Positions 1 through 8,479 of a stretch of 64,000 bases of DNA are shown in pieces. Origin of the DNA: Georgenia thermotolerans (lineage in GTDB: Bacteria > Actinomycetota > Actinomycetes > Actinomycetales > Actinomycetaceae); contig NZ_VUKF01000017.1 in assembly GCF_009193185.1 (NCBI RefSeq), positions 25,310 through 89,309 on the forward strand, in the 5' to 3' direction. Each line of letters opens with the position of its first letter. Position 1 is the stretch's first letter. Position numbers and translations under genes: made by a program. The notes under the pieces are model-generated. The model was not told where the DNA came from. It searched no databases and saw only the letters and a program-made list of their open reading frames with translations.

Positions 1-1
1 G

Positions 2-196
2 GCTGAGATCGTCGCCGTGACGCCCGGAGAGGTCGTGACGGGGTACGCCGCCACGCACGTGTTCGCCCCCGGCCCGGACGGGGCTGCGGTCCCGCACACG
101 CTGCCGGACGAGTACCGAGCGCTGGCCAGGCACGGGTTCGACCTCGCCGGCTACCTCGCCCAGGCCGAGCAGATCGGTCGCCGGGGGGTGACCTGA
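2..196 (+). CDS. CpaF/TadA-type pilus ATPase, C-terminal end (partial)
   Basis: An open frame enters from the left edge and ends with TGA two bases before the tadB start. The 64 visible residues include a stretch of the type TNxVFAPGPDG (here THVFAPGPDG) followed by a leucine/arginine-rich tail ending in GRRGVT. This resembles the extreme C-terminus of actinobacterial CpaF/TadA secretion ATPases. The ATPase would power the Tad apparatus encoded immediately downstream. The Walker motifs lie outside the window, so the call rests on this tail and on the invariant order CpaF-TadB-TadC. Confidence 0.65.
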   Translation, partial: AEIVAVTPGEVVTGYAATHVFAPGPDGAAVPHTLPDEYRALARHGFDLAGYLAQAEQIGRRGVT

Positions 197-197
197 G

Positions 198-1052
198 ATG
201 CGCCTTGTCGGTTTCGCGATCTCCGGAGCGCTGATCGCCTACGGCCTGGTCACGCTGGTCTTCTTCGCGCTCGAGCGATTCCGCCAGGACCGGGCGAAGC
301 TGGCGTCCGGCCGGTTCGCGCGTCTTTCTCGAACCTCGCGCCGCACGCGGTTGCTGTTGCTCGCGGGCCTGGCCGGTGGGGTGGTGGTGTGGGCGCTCAC
401 CGGGTGGGTGCTTGCCCTGGTCGGTGTCCCGCTCGCTGTCGTCGGGCTGCCCACGCTGTTGTCGACGTCGGAAGCGAGATCGCAGATCATGCGGCTCGAG
501 GCGATGGCGGAATGGACGCGTTCGCTGTCTGGGGTGCTGACCGTGGGGCTCGGGCTCGAGCACGCCTTGGCCGCCACCTTGCGTTCCGCGCCCGAAGCGA
601 TCGCGCCGGAGCTGAACCGGCTCGTGGCCCGCCTGCAGTCTCGTTGGCGCACCGAGGACGCCTTGCGTGCGTTCGCCGACGAGCTCGACGACGCCACCGG
701 TGACCTGATCGCCGCGAACCTCATCCTCGGCGCCCGGCGCCGCGGAGCCGGCCTGGCCGCCGTGCTCACCTCCTTGGCGGAGTCAGTCGAGGCCGACGTG
801 CGCGCCCGGCGCCAGGTCGAGGCCGACCGCGCCAAGCCGAGGGCGACGGCACGCTGGGTCACGATCATCTCCGTCGCGGTGCTCGGGGTGCTCACCTTCT
901 CCGGCGACTACGTCACCCCGTACGCGACCCCACTCGGGCAGGTGATCCTCGCGGTCCTGCTCGCCGCTTACGTCGCCCTGCTGATCAGGCTGCGTGCGAT
1001 GGCCACCGGCAAGCCACCACCGCGGTTCCTCGCGACGGGAGTCAGACCATGA
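198..1052 (+). CDS. TadB-like pilus assembly membrane protein (T2SS F domain)
   Basis: 284 residues. There is one N-terminal membrane segment (about 5-25), a pair at about 50-85, a cytoplasmic T2SS-F-type helical region (about 95-210) and two C-terminal membrane segments (about 218-262). TadB-type proteins form the inner-membrane platform of the Tad pilus, on which the CpaF ATPase acts. The ATG follows the upstream stop by one base, and the gene overlaps tadC by four bases (ATGA), so translation is coupled. In actinobacterial ICEs such modules are thought to build an adhesion or mating pilus; that role is inferred here from location. Confidence 0.8.
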   Translation: MRLVGFAISGALIAYGLVTLVFFALERFRQDRAKLASGRFARLSRTSRRTRLLLLAGLAGGVVVWALTGWVLALVGVPLAVVGLPTLLSTSEARSQIMRLEAMAEWTRSLSGVLTVGLGLEHALAATLRSAPEAIAPELNRLVARLQSRWRTEDALRAFADELDDATGDLIAANLILGARRRGAGLAAVLTSLAESVEADVRARRQVEADRAKPRATARWVTIISVAVLGVLTFSGDYVTPYATPLGQVILAVLLAAYVALLIRLRAMATGKPPPRFLATGVRP

Positions 1053-1957
1053 GCGCCACGCTGCTCGGCGCGATCGTCGCCGGATCGTTGATCTCCCTCG
1101 GGCTTGCCCTCGCCGTCTTGCGGCTGCTGCCCCCGAGACCGGACCCGGTTGACGCCGTCGCCCGGCTGACGCCCAAGCCGTATGTCCCCACGCAGTGGGG
1201 CGCCCTCGAACCCGACCCGACCCGGACGGAGCGGCTCGGGCAGTGGGCCCTGCGGACCTTGCCTCCAGGCATGTGGGTCCGCACACCGCAGCGTGAGCTG
1301 AAGCTGCTGCAGATCCCGCTGGCGAAGTTCTACGGCGACAAGCTCACGTTCGCCGCCCTCGGCCTGGCCATCCCTGTCGTGCTGAACCTGGTGTTCACCG
1401 CCGCGGGCGCCCGGCTGCCGTTCCAGCTCGGATTCGTCGCCTCGCTCGGGCTGGCCGCACTCATGTTCTTCATCCCGAACTACAACGCCGTGGACGACGC
1501 CAGGAAGGCACGCTCCGAGTTTCGCCGGGCGCTCGGAGCGTACGTCGACCTGGTTGCGCTCGAACGGACCAGCGGCGCCGGCGTGCGCCAGTCCATGGAG
1601 CAGGCCGCCGCCGTCTCCCAGTCCTGGGTCTTCACCCGCATCAGCTCCGAGCTGATGCACTCGCGCTGGTCCGGAGTTCCGCCCTGGGACGCGCTGCGCG
1701 AGCTGGCCGACGAGCTCGCCCTGCCCGACCTGGCCGACCTCGCCGACATCATGCGCCTCTCCGGCGAGCAGGGCTCGGCCGCCTACGACTCCCTGCGCGC
1801 CCGCGCCACCGCGATCCGCACGGCGATGCTCGGCGAGGAGCTGGCCGAGGCCAACGCCACCGTCGAACGCATGTCGATCCCCGGCTCTCTGCTCGGCGTC
1901 GTCTTCATGGCCTTGCTCGTCGCGCCCGCACTGCTCCGCATCCTCACCGCCTCCTGA
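1049..1957 (+). CDS. TadC-like pilus assembly membrane protein (T2SS F domain)
   Basis: 302 residues with the same architecture as the preceding TadB-like protein: an N-terminal membrane helix, a central helix pair near 105-150, a soluble T2SS-F segment rich in Glu and Arg (about 150-260) and a hydrophobic C-terminal helix. TadB and TadC normally work together as the membrane platform. Start by four-base overlap with tadB. The 81 bases after the stop lead to the small pilin gene and hold no gene of their own. Confidence 0.8.
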   Translation: MSATLLGAIVAGSLISLGLALAVLRLLPPRPDPVDAVARLTPKPYVPTQWGALEPDPTRTERLGQWALRTLPPGMWVRTPQRELKLLQIPLAKFYGDKLTFAALGLAIPVVLNLVFTAAGARLPFQLGFVASLGLAALMFFIPNYNAVDDARKARSEFRRALGAYVDLVALERTSGAGVRQSMEQAAAVSQSWVFTRISSELMHSRWSGVPPWDALRELADELALPDLADLADIMRLSGEQGSAAYDSLRARATAIRTAMLGEELAEANATVERMSIPGSLLGVVFMALLVAPALLRILTAS

Positions 1958-2038
1958 CCGTCCCGACGAGGCCCCGCCCGCGGGCCCCGCCGAACACCCA
2001 CCACCGAAGGAAACCACTGGAAGCAAAGGACACCGATC

Positions 2039-2245
2039 ATGACCCGACTGTGGATCACCCTCGTCACACTGGCCCCTCTCGCCTACCGCCGGTTCACTGA
2101 CCCACCCGTGCACGACCCGGAACGCGAGCGCGGCTCGGTCACCGTCGAGCACGTGCTGTGGGCGGTGGCCGTCATCGCCATCGTCGGCATCGTCGTCCTT
2201 GCTATCACGACCTATGTGCAGAACCAGGCCGCCAAGATTGGCTAA
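2039..2245 (+). CDS. Flp-type small pilin or pseudopilin
   Basis: 68 residues: a hydrophilic N-terminal half ending in RERG, then SVTVE, then a single hydrophobic helix. This is the class III prepilin pattern, with cleavage after Gly and Glu at position +5 of the mature protein. The protein is small enough to be the major Flp pilin of the Tad system. An ATG preceded by a purine-rich tract (AAAGGACACC) was taken as start. The prepilin peptidase needed for processing is not in the window. Confidence 0.65.
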   Translation: MTRLWITLVTLAPLAYRRFTDPPVHDPERERGSVTVEHVLWAVAVIAIVGIVVLAITTYVQNQAAKIG

Positions 2246-2645
2246 GGGGCTACGCCCTCATCCGCGGCGGTGGGCGGACGAGCGCGGCTCGGCCTCGGTC
2301 GAGATGGTCGTCGTGCTGCCCGCGCTGTTCGTGCTGATGTTCCTGGGTGTGCAGGCAGCGCTGTACTACCACGCACGCTCGGTCGCCATCGCCGCGGCCA
2401 CCCAGGGCGCGACGGCGGCCGCCTTGGAGAACGGCACGCTCGCCGACGGCCTCGCCACGGCCGGCGGCTTCGTCGCCGACGCCGGCGGAGACGACGTGCT
2501 CACCAGCGTGACCGCGTGGGGTGACCGGTCGGCAACCACCGCGACCGTGTGGGTCGAGGGCAACGCCCTGTCCGTCCTGCCCGGCTGGGCACCCACCGTG
2601 CGCCAGTCCGCCTCGATCCCGGTCGAGAGGATCACCGCACCGTGA
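2238..2645 (+). CDS. TadE-family pseudopilin
   Basis: 135 residues from the TTG at 2238, which overlaps the preceding stop (TTGGCTAA). A longer start at 2199 would run 47 bases into the pilin gene and is less likely. Near residue 15 the sequence ADERG-SASVE gives the same Gly|Ser cleavage and Glu+5 as the upstream pilin. It is followed by a hydrophobic helix and a soluble C-terminal part of about 90 residues. TadE proteins are minor pilins of Tad systems. Confidence 0.7.
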   Translation: MAKGLRPHPRRWADERGSASVEMVVVLPALFVLMFLGVQAALYYHARSVAIAAATQGATAAALENGTLADGLATAGGFVADAGGDDVLTSVTAWGDRSATTATVWVEGNALSVLPGWAPTVRQSASIPVERITAP

Positions 2646-3094
2646 GACGGCTACGACGCTGGTACACCCGTGACGGGCCCGGCGAGCGCGGCTCCGCGTC
2701 CGTCGAGGCCTCCATCGGCGTGCCCGCCTTCATGCTGTTCATCGGGCTGATCATCTTCGCCGGGCGAGTGGCGGTCACTCACCAGACGGTGCAGACCGCA
2801 GCGGACGCCGCCGCTCGATCCGCGTCCCTCGCCCGCACCGCCGCCGAGGCCGGAGCCAGTGCACAACAGGCTGCGGAAGTCTCCCTGGCCAACCAGGCAC
2901 TCAAGTGCGCGGCCGTCGACGTGTCCGTAGACACCTCGGCGTTCGCCACGGCCATCGGCACCGCGAGCGAGGTAGCCGTGACTGTCGTCTGCCACGTGGA
3001 CCTGGCCGACGTGTCGGTTCCGGGCGTCCCGGGCAGCCATGCCGTCCGGGCCACTATGTCCAGCCCGCTGGACGTCTGGAGGACACGCCAATGA
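2642..3094 (+). CDS. TadE-family pseudopilin, second copy
   Basis: 150 residues from the GTG at 2642, which overlaps the upstream stop as GTGA. The tract PGERG-SASVEAS followed by a hydrophobic helix (about 20-45) repeats the class III prepilin signal with Glu+5. The next part is an alanine-rich amphipathic stretch and a small soluble domain with two cysteines (near 80 and 115) that may form a disulfide. Likely a minor pilin partner of the neighbouring TadE and TadG-like proteins. Confidence 0.7.
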   Translation: MRRLRRWYTRDGPGERGSASVEASIGVPAFMLFIGLIIFAGRVAVTHQTVQTAADAAARSASLARTAAEAGASAQQAAEVSLANQALKCAAVDVSVDTSAFATAIGTASEVAVTVVCHVDLADVSVPGVPGSHAVRATMSSPLDVWRTRQ

Positions 3095-3528
3095 CCCATC
3101 GGAGATCTAGATGGGCGGGCGACGGCGAGCGCGGCTCCATCAGCGCATGGCTCGCTCTCGGCTCGGTGGTGATGATCCTGTGCGCAGGGCTGGCCGTCGA
3201 CTTGGGCGGGCGCGTCCATGCCCTGCAGCGCGCGCAGGACGTCGCGGCGCAGGCCGCTCGCGCGGGCGGGCAGCAGGTCGTCGCCTCGGCCGCGATCCAA
3301 GGTCGGGCGCTGACCGTCGACCCGGGTGCCGCCGTCGCCGGGGCCGAGGAGTACCTGGCCGCCAAGGACGCCACGGGGGCTGTGACTGCTACCGACACCA
3401 CAGTGACCGTCTCCGTCACCGACACCTACCGCACCGTGTTTCTCGGGATCATCGGCATCGACGCCCTCGAGGTCACGAGCACGGCCAGCGCCCGCCTGGT
3501 CCGCACCCTGGGAGGCGACGAGAGATGA
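3091..3528 (+). CDS. TadG-like pilus assembly protein
   Basis: 145 residues from the ATG at 3091 (ATGA overlap with the upstream gene). The N-terminus GERG-SISAWLALG resembles the other pilins but lacks Glu+5. This fits the TadG-like N-terminal domain (Flp pilus-assembly TadE/G-like), which is anchored by one hydrophobic helix (about 20-42). The remaining 100 residues are small, alanine- and valine-rich and probably lie outside the cell. It is the fourth successive small protein with the RG|S junction. Translation is coupled to the LysM/BTAD gene downstream by another ATGA overlap. Confidence 0.65.
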   Translation: MTHRRSRWAGDGERGSISAWLALGSVVMILCAGLAVDLGGRVHALQRAQDVAAQAARAGGQQVVASAAIQGRALTVDPGAAVAGAEEYLAAKDATGAVTATDTTVTVSVTDTYRTVFLGIIGIDALEVTSTASARLVRTLGGDER

Positions 3529-6500
3529 CGATCCTGCGACGCCGCCTGATCGGACTGGCCGCCCTGCTCATCATCTGCGCCCTCATGGCCGGCGTGCCCG
3601 CTCTGCTCCTGCACGTCGGGGCGACGCCGTGGACCGCCGACTGGAGCTCGGTCCGGTTCCGCATACGGATGGCCGACGACGGCACCCTGCTCGTGCTGCT
3701 GCTGTCGATCGTCGCCTGGCTGGGATGGGCGTACCTCGCCTGGGGCCTCATCGCCGAAGCGATGGCCCGGGCGCGCGGGATTCGCGCCCCACAGGTTCGC
3801 GGGTTCGCGCTCTCCAATGGGGTCGCCGTCAAGCTGCTCGATGTTGCAGCACTTCTGTTCGCCACAGTTCCCACCCTCGCCCCGCTCACGGCGGCACCGG
3901 CCCACGCCACTGTCGTGGCCCAGGCGCCGCTCGCCCCGGCAGCCCGCGAGCAGCCGGCCATGCGCCCAGCTGCGGCCGTGCCCACCGCGGCCGCGGCGGA
4001 GCCGGCACCGCCGCTTGCAGAGCCCGCCACGGTGCCGTACACCGTCCGGCAGGGGGACAGCCTGTGGAAGATCGCCAAGAACCTCCTCGGCGACGGACGC
4101 CGTTACCACGAGCTGGTGGCGCTCAACACCGAGCTCCTCGAGCGCGACCCCGGCTTCATCCTGCCCGGCACGGTCCTCCAGGTCCCCGACACTCGCCCGA
4201 TCCAGACGGCGCCCGACGGGGCGTACGTCGTCCAGCCCGGCGACACACTTTCCCAGATCGCGGCAGACCTCCTCAGCGACGCGGACCGGTGGCCCGAACT
4301 CCTCGAAGAGTCCAAGCACACCATTCAGCCCGACGGCGACCAGCTGTCGGACCCCGACCTCATCCGGCCGGGGTGGGTCATCACCTACCCAGCCGCCATG
4401 CCTACCACTCCCCCCGCCACTGAACAGGCTCCACCGGTGCAGGAGCCCACGGCCCCGAAAGCACCCGCTGACGCCGCCGAACGTGAGGCCGAGCCGGCGC
4501 CCGTCCCCGACGTGCAGCCCTCTGAGCCCGCACCGACCGCCGGGCCCCTCCGCCACGACGTCGCGGACGCCGAAGCCCCCGAGGAGGACCCGGATGTCGA
4601 AGAGGACGACCAGCGACCCGCCTGGCTGCTGCCCGGATTGACCGGAGCCGGGGCCATCCTTGCCGGCAGCCTTTACCTCACGGTGCGAGCGCGGCGCCGC
4701 ACCCGACTCCGACTACGCAAACCCGGCTACGCCATCGCGCCGCTTCCGCCCGAGCTTGTCGACACCGACAAGTCCATCCACCTCGCCGGGGCCGACGCAG
4801 CCGGGCGGGTACAGCGCCTGCAGGCCATGCTCGGTGAGCTGTCCACGTCCTACCCCGGCCTGACGTCCTTCCCCCGCATCACTGCCGTCGAGCTCACCGA
4901 CACCACGGCGACGCTGCGCCTCGCCGACGACGGCGACCTGCCCGGTCCGTGGGCCGGGACCGGACGCACGTGGACCGCTCCCCTGCACGCACAGCAACTC
5001 GACACCGAACACTGGCCGCCCGCACCGCTGCTGGTGACGGTCGGCGACGACGCCGACGGTCACGTGTGGCTGCTCAACCTCGAGCAGCTGCGGCGCATCA
5101 CCCTCACCGGGCCCGCCGACCGGGTCGAGGCCTTCGCGCGCCACCTCGCCGCTGAGATCGCCCTCAGCCCCTGGGCCAAGATCTGCGACGTCGACGCCTA
5201 CGGAGTCCTCGACCCCGGGCAGGCGATGCCGTCTGCCGATTACCTCCACCGCGTGGATGACGACACGACGTTTCTTACATGGGTTAACGATGAGGTCGAT
5301 CCCGCGCGGGCCCCCGGCTTCGACCCCGACCGGTTCCACGTCCTGCTCACCGGCGCCGAGCACAGCGCGGACGAGGGCGTGCGCACCTTCGCCCAGCACC
5401 TCGCCCACCATCCCACCCGGCCAGCCGGCGTGCTGGTCGTCCTGGGCGGGCCGCCTCGCGACGGGTACGCGGAGATCGTGCTGACCGACCACGGCCGGCT
5501 CCGCGTTCCGTCGCTGGGGCTGGAAGTGCGGGCCACCGGCCTGTCCGCAGGCGAGGCCACCTCCATCGCCGCGGTCGTCGAGCTGGTCGACGACCTCGAC
5601 GACCACACCGCCAACGTCCCGTATCCGGTGGATGAGAGCGCCGCCGAAGGGCCCGGCGCCCTCGTCGATGTCGGCGGGTCTCTGCGAGCGGAATTCGTCA
5701 GCCCGCGGCCGGATGACCCTGCGGAGCCGGCCGGGCCTGGCTCCCTGCTCGCTGCCGCCGCCACGGATTACGCGGAGGCCTCTCCCATCACCACCGACGA
5801 CGTCGCCGCTCTCGCTCCCGTCGCCCCGCCAGAGACCACCGCCAAGGTCGAGGAGACCGACCCAGGACTCGACGACGACGTAGCCGACTGGTTCGACAAG
5901 ACCATCCACAGGCCACGAGTGTGGTTGCTCGGGCCCGTCAAGGCCAGGACCAAAGAGGACCCGACCCCGATCGCGAAGCGGCCCGGCCTGTACACCGGAG
6001 CGCTGGCGTACCTCGCCCTGCGCGGTGAACGCGGCGCGACGACCGATCAGGTATCTAACGCCCTCGACATCAACCCTGACCGGGTACGCGGCCACATGTC
6101 CGTTCTCCGCAAGTGGCTCGGCACCAACATCCGTACGGGCGCCGCACACATGCCGCCGGCTGACAAGAGTGAGGCCGCAAGAGAACGAGGGGTGCCGGTG
6201 TACGTCGTCGAGGACGTCCTGGTCGACCTCGATCTGTTCCGGCGGCTGCGGGCCCGTGGCGAAGCACGAGGCGAAAGGGGGATCAATGACTTGCGCACCG
6301 CTCTGAAGCTCATTACCGGTCAGCCGTTCGAGCACGCCGACACCAAGGGATGGATGTGGGTCTTCGAGGGCAGCCGACTCGACCTCACCATCGCTGCAGC
6401 GGTCGTCGACGTCGCGTGCATCGTCGCGGCGGACGCCCTGCGCGGCGACGACCTGGTCACTGCCAGGTGGGCGGTCGAGGTCGCGCGCAAAGCGTCACCC

Positions 6501-6695
6501 CACGACGAGAACCCCGTCCTTCACCAGGTCGAGATACTCCTCCGCGAAGGCAACCAGGAGGCAGCCCAAGCGCTCTATCGCGACGCCATCACAAGGCGCA
6601 GCGACGACGACCGCCCCGGTCCCGCGACCTCCACACACACGCGTGACGCAAGCTCCCGGTGGGATTGGGCCGGCACACGGCGCCGCCCTAACTGA
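3525..6695 (+). CDS. Multi-pass membrane protein with two LysM domains and a C-terminal BTAD/winged-helix region
   Basis: 1056 residues from the ATG at 3525. Three hydrophobic segments occupy about 5-32, 55-80 and 103-127. Two LysM repeats follow at about 171-222 (YTVRQGDSLWKIA) and 234-289 (YVVQPGDTLSQIA), then an acidic linker and another membrane helix near 366-388. The large C-terminal part contains a winged-helix-like segment (about 800-875) and a tetratricopeptide-like BTAD region (about 890-1025). LysM binds peptidoglycan, while BTAD normally belongs to SARP regulators in the cytoplasm, so the protein may span the envelope and signal across it. Such proteins recur next to Tad genes in actinobacterial ICEs. 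The molecular function is unknown. Confidence 0.75.
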   Translation: MTILRRRLIGLAALLIICALMAGVPALLLHVGATPWTADWSSVRFRIRMADDGTLLVLLLSIVAWLGWAYLAWGLIAEAMARARGIRAPQVRGFALSNGVAVKLLDVAALLFATVPTLAPLTAAPAHATVVAQAPLAPAAREQPAMRPAAAVPTAAAAEPAPPLAEPATVPYTVRQGDSLWKIAKNLLGDGRRYHELVALNTELLERDPGFILPGTVLQVPDTRPIQTAPDGAYVVQPGDTLSQIAADLLSDADRWPELLEESKHTIQPDGDQLSDPDLIRPGWVITYPAAMPTTPPATEQAPPVQEPTAPKAPADAAEREAEPAPVPDVQPSEPAPTAGPLRHDVADAEAPEEDPDVEEDDQRPAWLLPGLTGAGAILAGSLYLTVRARRRTRLRLRKPGYAIAPLPPELVDTDKSIHLAGADAAGRVQRLQAMLGELSTSYPGLTSFPRITAVELTDTTATLRLADDGDLPGPWAGTGRTWTAPLHAQQLDTEHWPPAPLLVTVGDDADGHVWLLNLEQLRRITLTGPADRVEAFARHLAAEIALSPWAKICDVDAYGVLDPGQAMPSADYLHRVDDDTTFLTWVNDEVDPARAPGFDPDRFHVLLTGAEHSADEGVRTFAQHLAHHPTRPAGVLVVLGGPPRDGYAEIVLTDHGRLRVPSLGLEVRATGLSAGEATSIAAVVELVDDLDDHTANVPYPVDESAAEGPGALVDVGGSLRAEFVSPRPDDPAEPAGPGSLLAAAATDYAEASPITTDDVAALAPVAPPETTAKVEETDPGLDDDVADWFDKTIHRPRVWLLGPVKARTKEDPTPIAKRPGLYTGALAYLALRGERGATTDQVSNALDINPDRVRGHMSVLRKWLGTNIRTGAAHMPPADKSEAARERGVPVYVVEDVLVDLDLFRRLRARGEARGERGINDLRTALKLITGQPFEHADTKGWMWVFEGSRLDLTIAAAVVDVACIVAADALRGDDLVTARWAVEVARKASPHDENPVLHQVEILLREGNQEAAQALYRDAITRRSDDDRPGPATSTHTRDASSRWDWAGTRRRPN

Positions 6696-6735
6696 CAGCG
6701 GGCTCCGCAGCGAATCGCCGCGACGCCGGCTGTTC

Positions 6736-6930
6736 TCCCGGGGCATGCGGGTGGGCCGCGACCACATCGCCTCCACCGGCTACACCGGCTACACCCTAGC
6801 CTTCGCCTACGTCGGCACCGCACTGCCGATGCTCATGCTCGCAGCGCTGACGGACGGCTCCAACCTGGAAACCTCATGTCCGGCGATGTCGCCGAGGAGG
6901 TCGTGCGCAGCCACCGGCCGGAAAGCCACC
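6736..6930 (+). pseudogene. YibE/F-family membrane protein remnant
   Basis: In one frame the DNA encodes GMRVGRDHIAS and then a hydrophobic stretch ending in ALPMLMLAAL, closely like the late part of YibE/F family proteins. Near 6870 the match moves to another frame (MSGDVAEEVVRS, the usual VAEEIVR motif) and stops soon after. A 9-bp tandem duplication (ACCGGCTAC twice, around 6775-6792) adds three residues to the motif. About 60 codons remain of a gene normally several hundred codons long. The rest of the 6696-7021 interval shows nothing recognisable. Confidence 0.6.
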
Positions 6931-7021
6931 CAGCGGAGGGCGACGATCAGACTTCCGGGTTCCTGCCCAGGGCAGCCGCTGGGCAGATAACCGGCGAACG
7001 ATCGGGTTGTCTGTACGTGAG

Positions 7022-8476
7022 CTAGACGGCTTTGACGATGTCCTCGACGCGTTCCTTTGCGTCGCCGAAGAGCATGCGGGTGTTGTCCTTGAAGAACAGG
7101 GGGTTCTGGACGCCGGCGTAGCCGGTGGCCATGGAGCGCTTGAAGACGATGACCTCTTTGGCGTTCCAAACCTCGAGGACCGGCATGCCGGCGATCGGGG
7201 AGCCGGGCTCCTCCAGGGCGGCGGGGTTGACGGTGTCGTTGGCGCCGATGACGAGCACGACGTCGGTGGCGCCGAAGTCGTCGTTGATCTCCTCCATCTC
7301 CAGGACGATGTCGTAGGGCACCTTGGCCTCGGCGAGCAGGACGTTCATGTGCCCGGGCAGGCGCCCGGCGACGGGGTGGATCCCGAAGCGGACGTCGACG
7401 CCCCTCTCGCGCAGCTTGCGGGTCATCTCGGCAACGGGGTACTGCGCCTGGGCCACCGCCATGCCGTAGCCCGGCGTGATCACGACCGACTTCGCGTTGG
7501 CGAGCAGCTGGGCGACCTCGTTGGCCTGGACCTCGCGGTGCTCGCCGTAGTCGCGGGCCTCCCCGGTGACGGCCCCGTCGGAGCCGAAGCCGCCGGCGAT
7601 GACGCTCACGAAGGAGCGGTTCATCGCCTTGCACATGATGTAGCTGAGGATCGCACCGGAGGACCCGACCAGGGACCCGGTGATGATCAGCAGGTCGTTG
7701 CTCAGCATGAAGCCGGCCGCGGCCGCCGCCCAGCCGGAGTAGGAGTTGAGCATCGAGACGACCACCGGCATGTCGCCGCCGCCAATCGCGGCGACGAGGT
7801 GGAAGCCGAGCAGCAGCGCGAGCACCGTCATCACCGCAAGGGGGACGATCGCGGCGGCGGAGTCGTCGAGGACGAACCAGACCAGCAGGCCGGCGGAGAC
7901 CAGCAGCACGGCCAGGTTGAGCCAGTGCCGTCCCGGCAGCACTAGCGGCGCGGAGTTCATCTTCGCGCTGAGCTTGAGGTAGGCCACGGCCGATCCGGTC
8001 AGCGTGACGGCGCCGATGAAGACGCCGAGGAACACCTCGACGGCGTGGATGCTCTCCATCCCGCTGGCCTCGGCGCCGGTGGCCTGCCCGGCCGCGAGGA
8101 AGGAGTTGTAGCCCACCAGCACCGCGGCCAGGCCCACGAAGCTGTGCAGCATCGCGATCAGCTCGGGCATGCCGGTCATCTCGACCGTGCGCGCCCGCCA
8201 GATGCCGATGACCGCACCGACCGCCATCGGCGCGGCGATCAGCAGCACCGTGAGCGGCACGGAGGAGGAGAAGCCCGGCAGGGAGGTCTGGCGCAGCGCG
8301 AGCACGACCGTCGCGGCCAGGGCGAGGGCCATGCCGCTCATGCCGAAGACGTTGCCGCGCTTGGCGGTCTCGTGCTTCGACAGGCCGGCCAGGGCCAGGA
8401 TGAACAGGACCCCGGCGATGATGTAGGCCGCCTGGGCCAGGCCGGTCAGGCGCGCGGAGGCGAGGAGATCGGTCAC
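7022..8476 (-). CDS. pntB: NAD(P)+ transhydrogenase, beta subunit
   Basis: 484 residues. Eight to nine hydrophobic helices fill residues 1-270, followed by the soluble NADP(H)-binding domain III with [25 protein letters not shown] and the terminal [20 protein letters not shown]. With PntA it forms the proton-pumping membrane enzyme that moves hydride between NADH and NADP+. The length is close to the usual 460-480 residues. Only three bases separate it from pntA, so the two form an operon. It could supply NADPH to the cargo oxygenases and reductases (inference). Confidence 0.93.
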   Translation of the reverse strand: MTDLLASARLTGLAQAAYIIAGVLFILALAGLSKHETAKRGNVFGMSGMALALAATVVLALRQTSLPGFSSSVPLTVLLIAAPMAVGAVIGIWRARTVEMTGMPELIAMLHSFVGLAAVLVGYNSFLAAGQATGAEASGMESIHAVEVFLGVFIGAVTLTGSAVAYLKLSAKMNSAPLVLPGRHWLNLAVLLVSAGLLVWFVLDDSAAAIVPLAVMTVLALLLGFHLVAAIGGGDMPVVVSMLNSYSGWAAAAAGFMLSNDLLIITGSLVGSSGAILSYIMCKAMNRSFVSVIAGGFGSDGAVTGEARDYGEHREVQANEVAQLLANAKSVVITPGYGMAVAQAQYPVAEMTRKLRERGVDVRFGIHPVAGRLPGHMNVLLAEAKVPYDIVLEMEEINDDFGATDVVLVIGANDTVNPAALEEPGSPIAGMPVLEVWNAKEVIVFKRSMATGYAGVQNPLFFKDNTRMLFGDAKERVEDIVKAV

Positions 8477-8479
8477 GGG

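Noticed and set aside
1..197. A copy of the tRNA-Ala 3' end as left att site
   Set aside because: No match to the tRNA 3' sequence was found on either strand in the window; the left end of the ICE must be outside.
968..2152. 394-codon minus-strand frame
   Set aside because: Antisense to tadB and tadC; low-complexity Gly/Gln/Glu/Arg content typical of GC-rich shadow frames.
4713..6335. 540-codon minus-strand frame
   Set aside because: Lies within the LysM/BTAD gene on the other strand, no family match; shadow.
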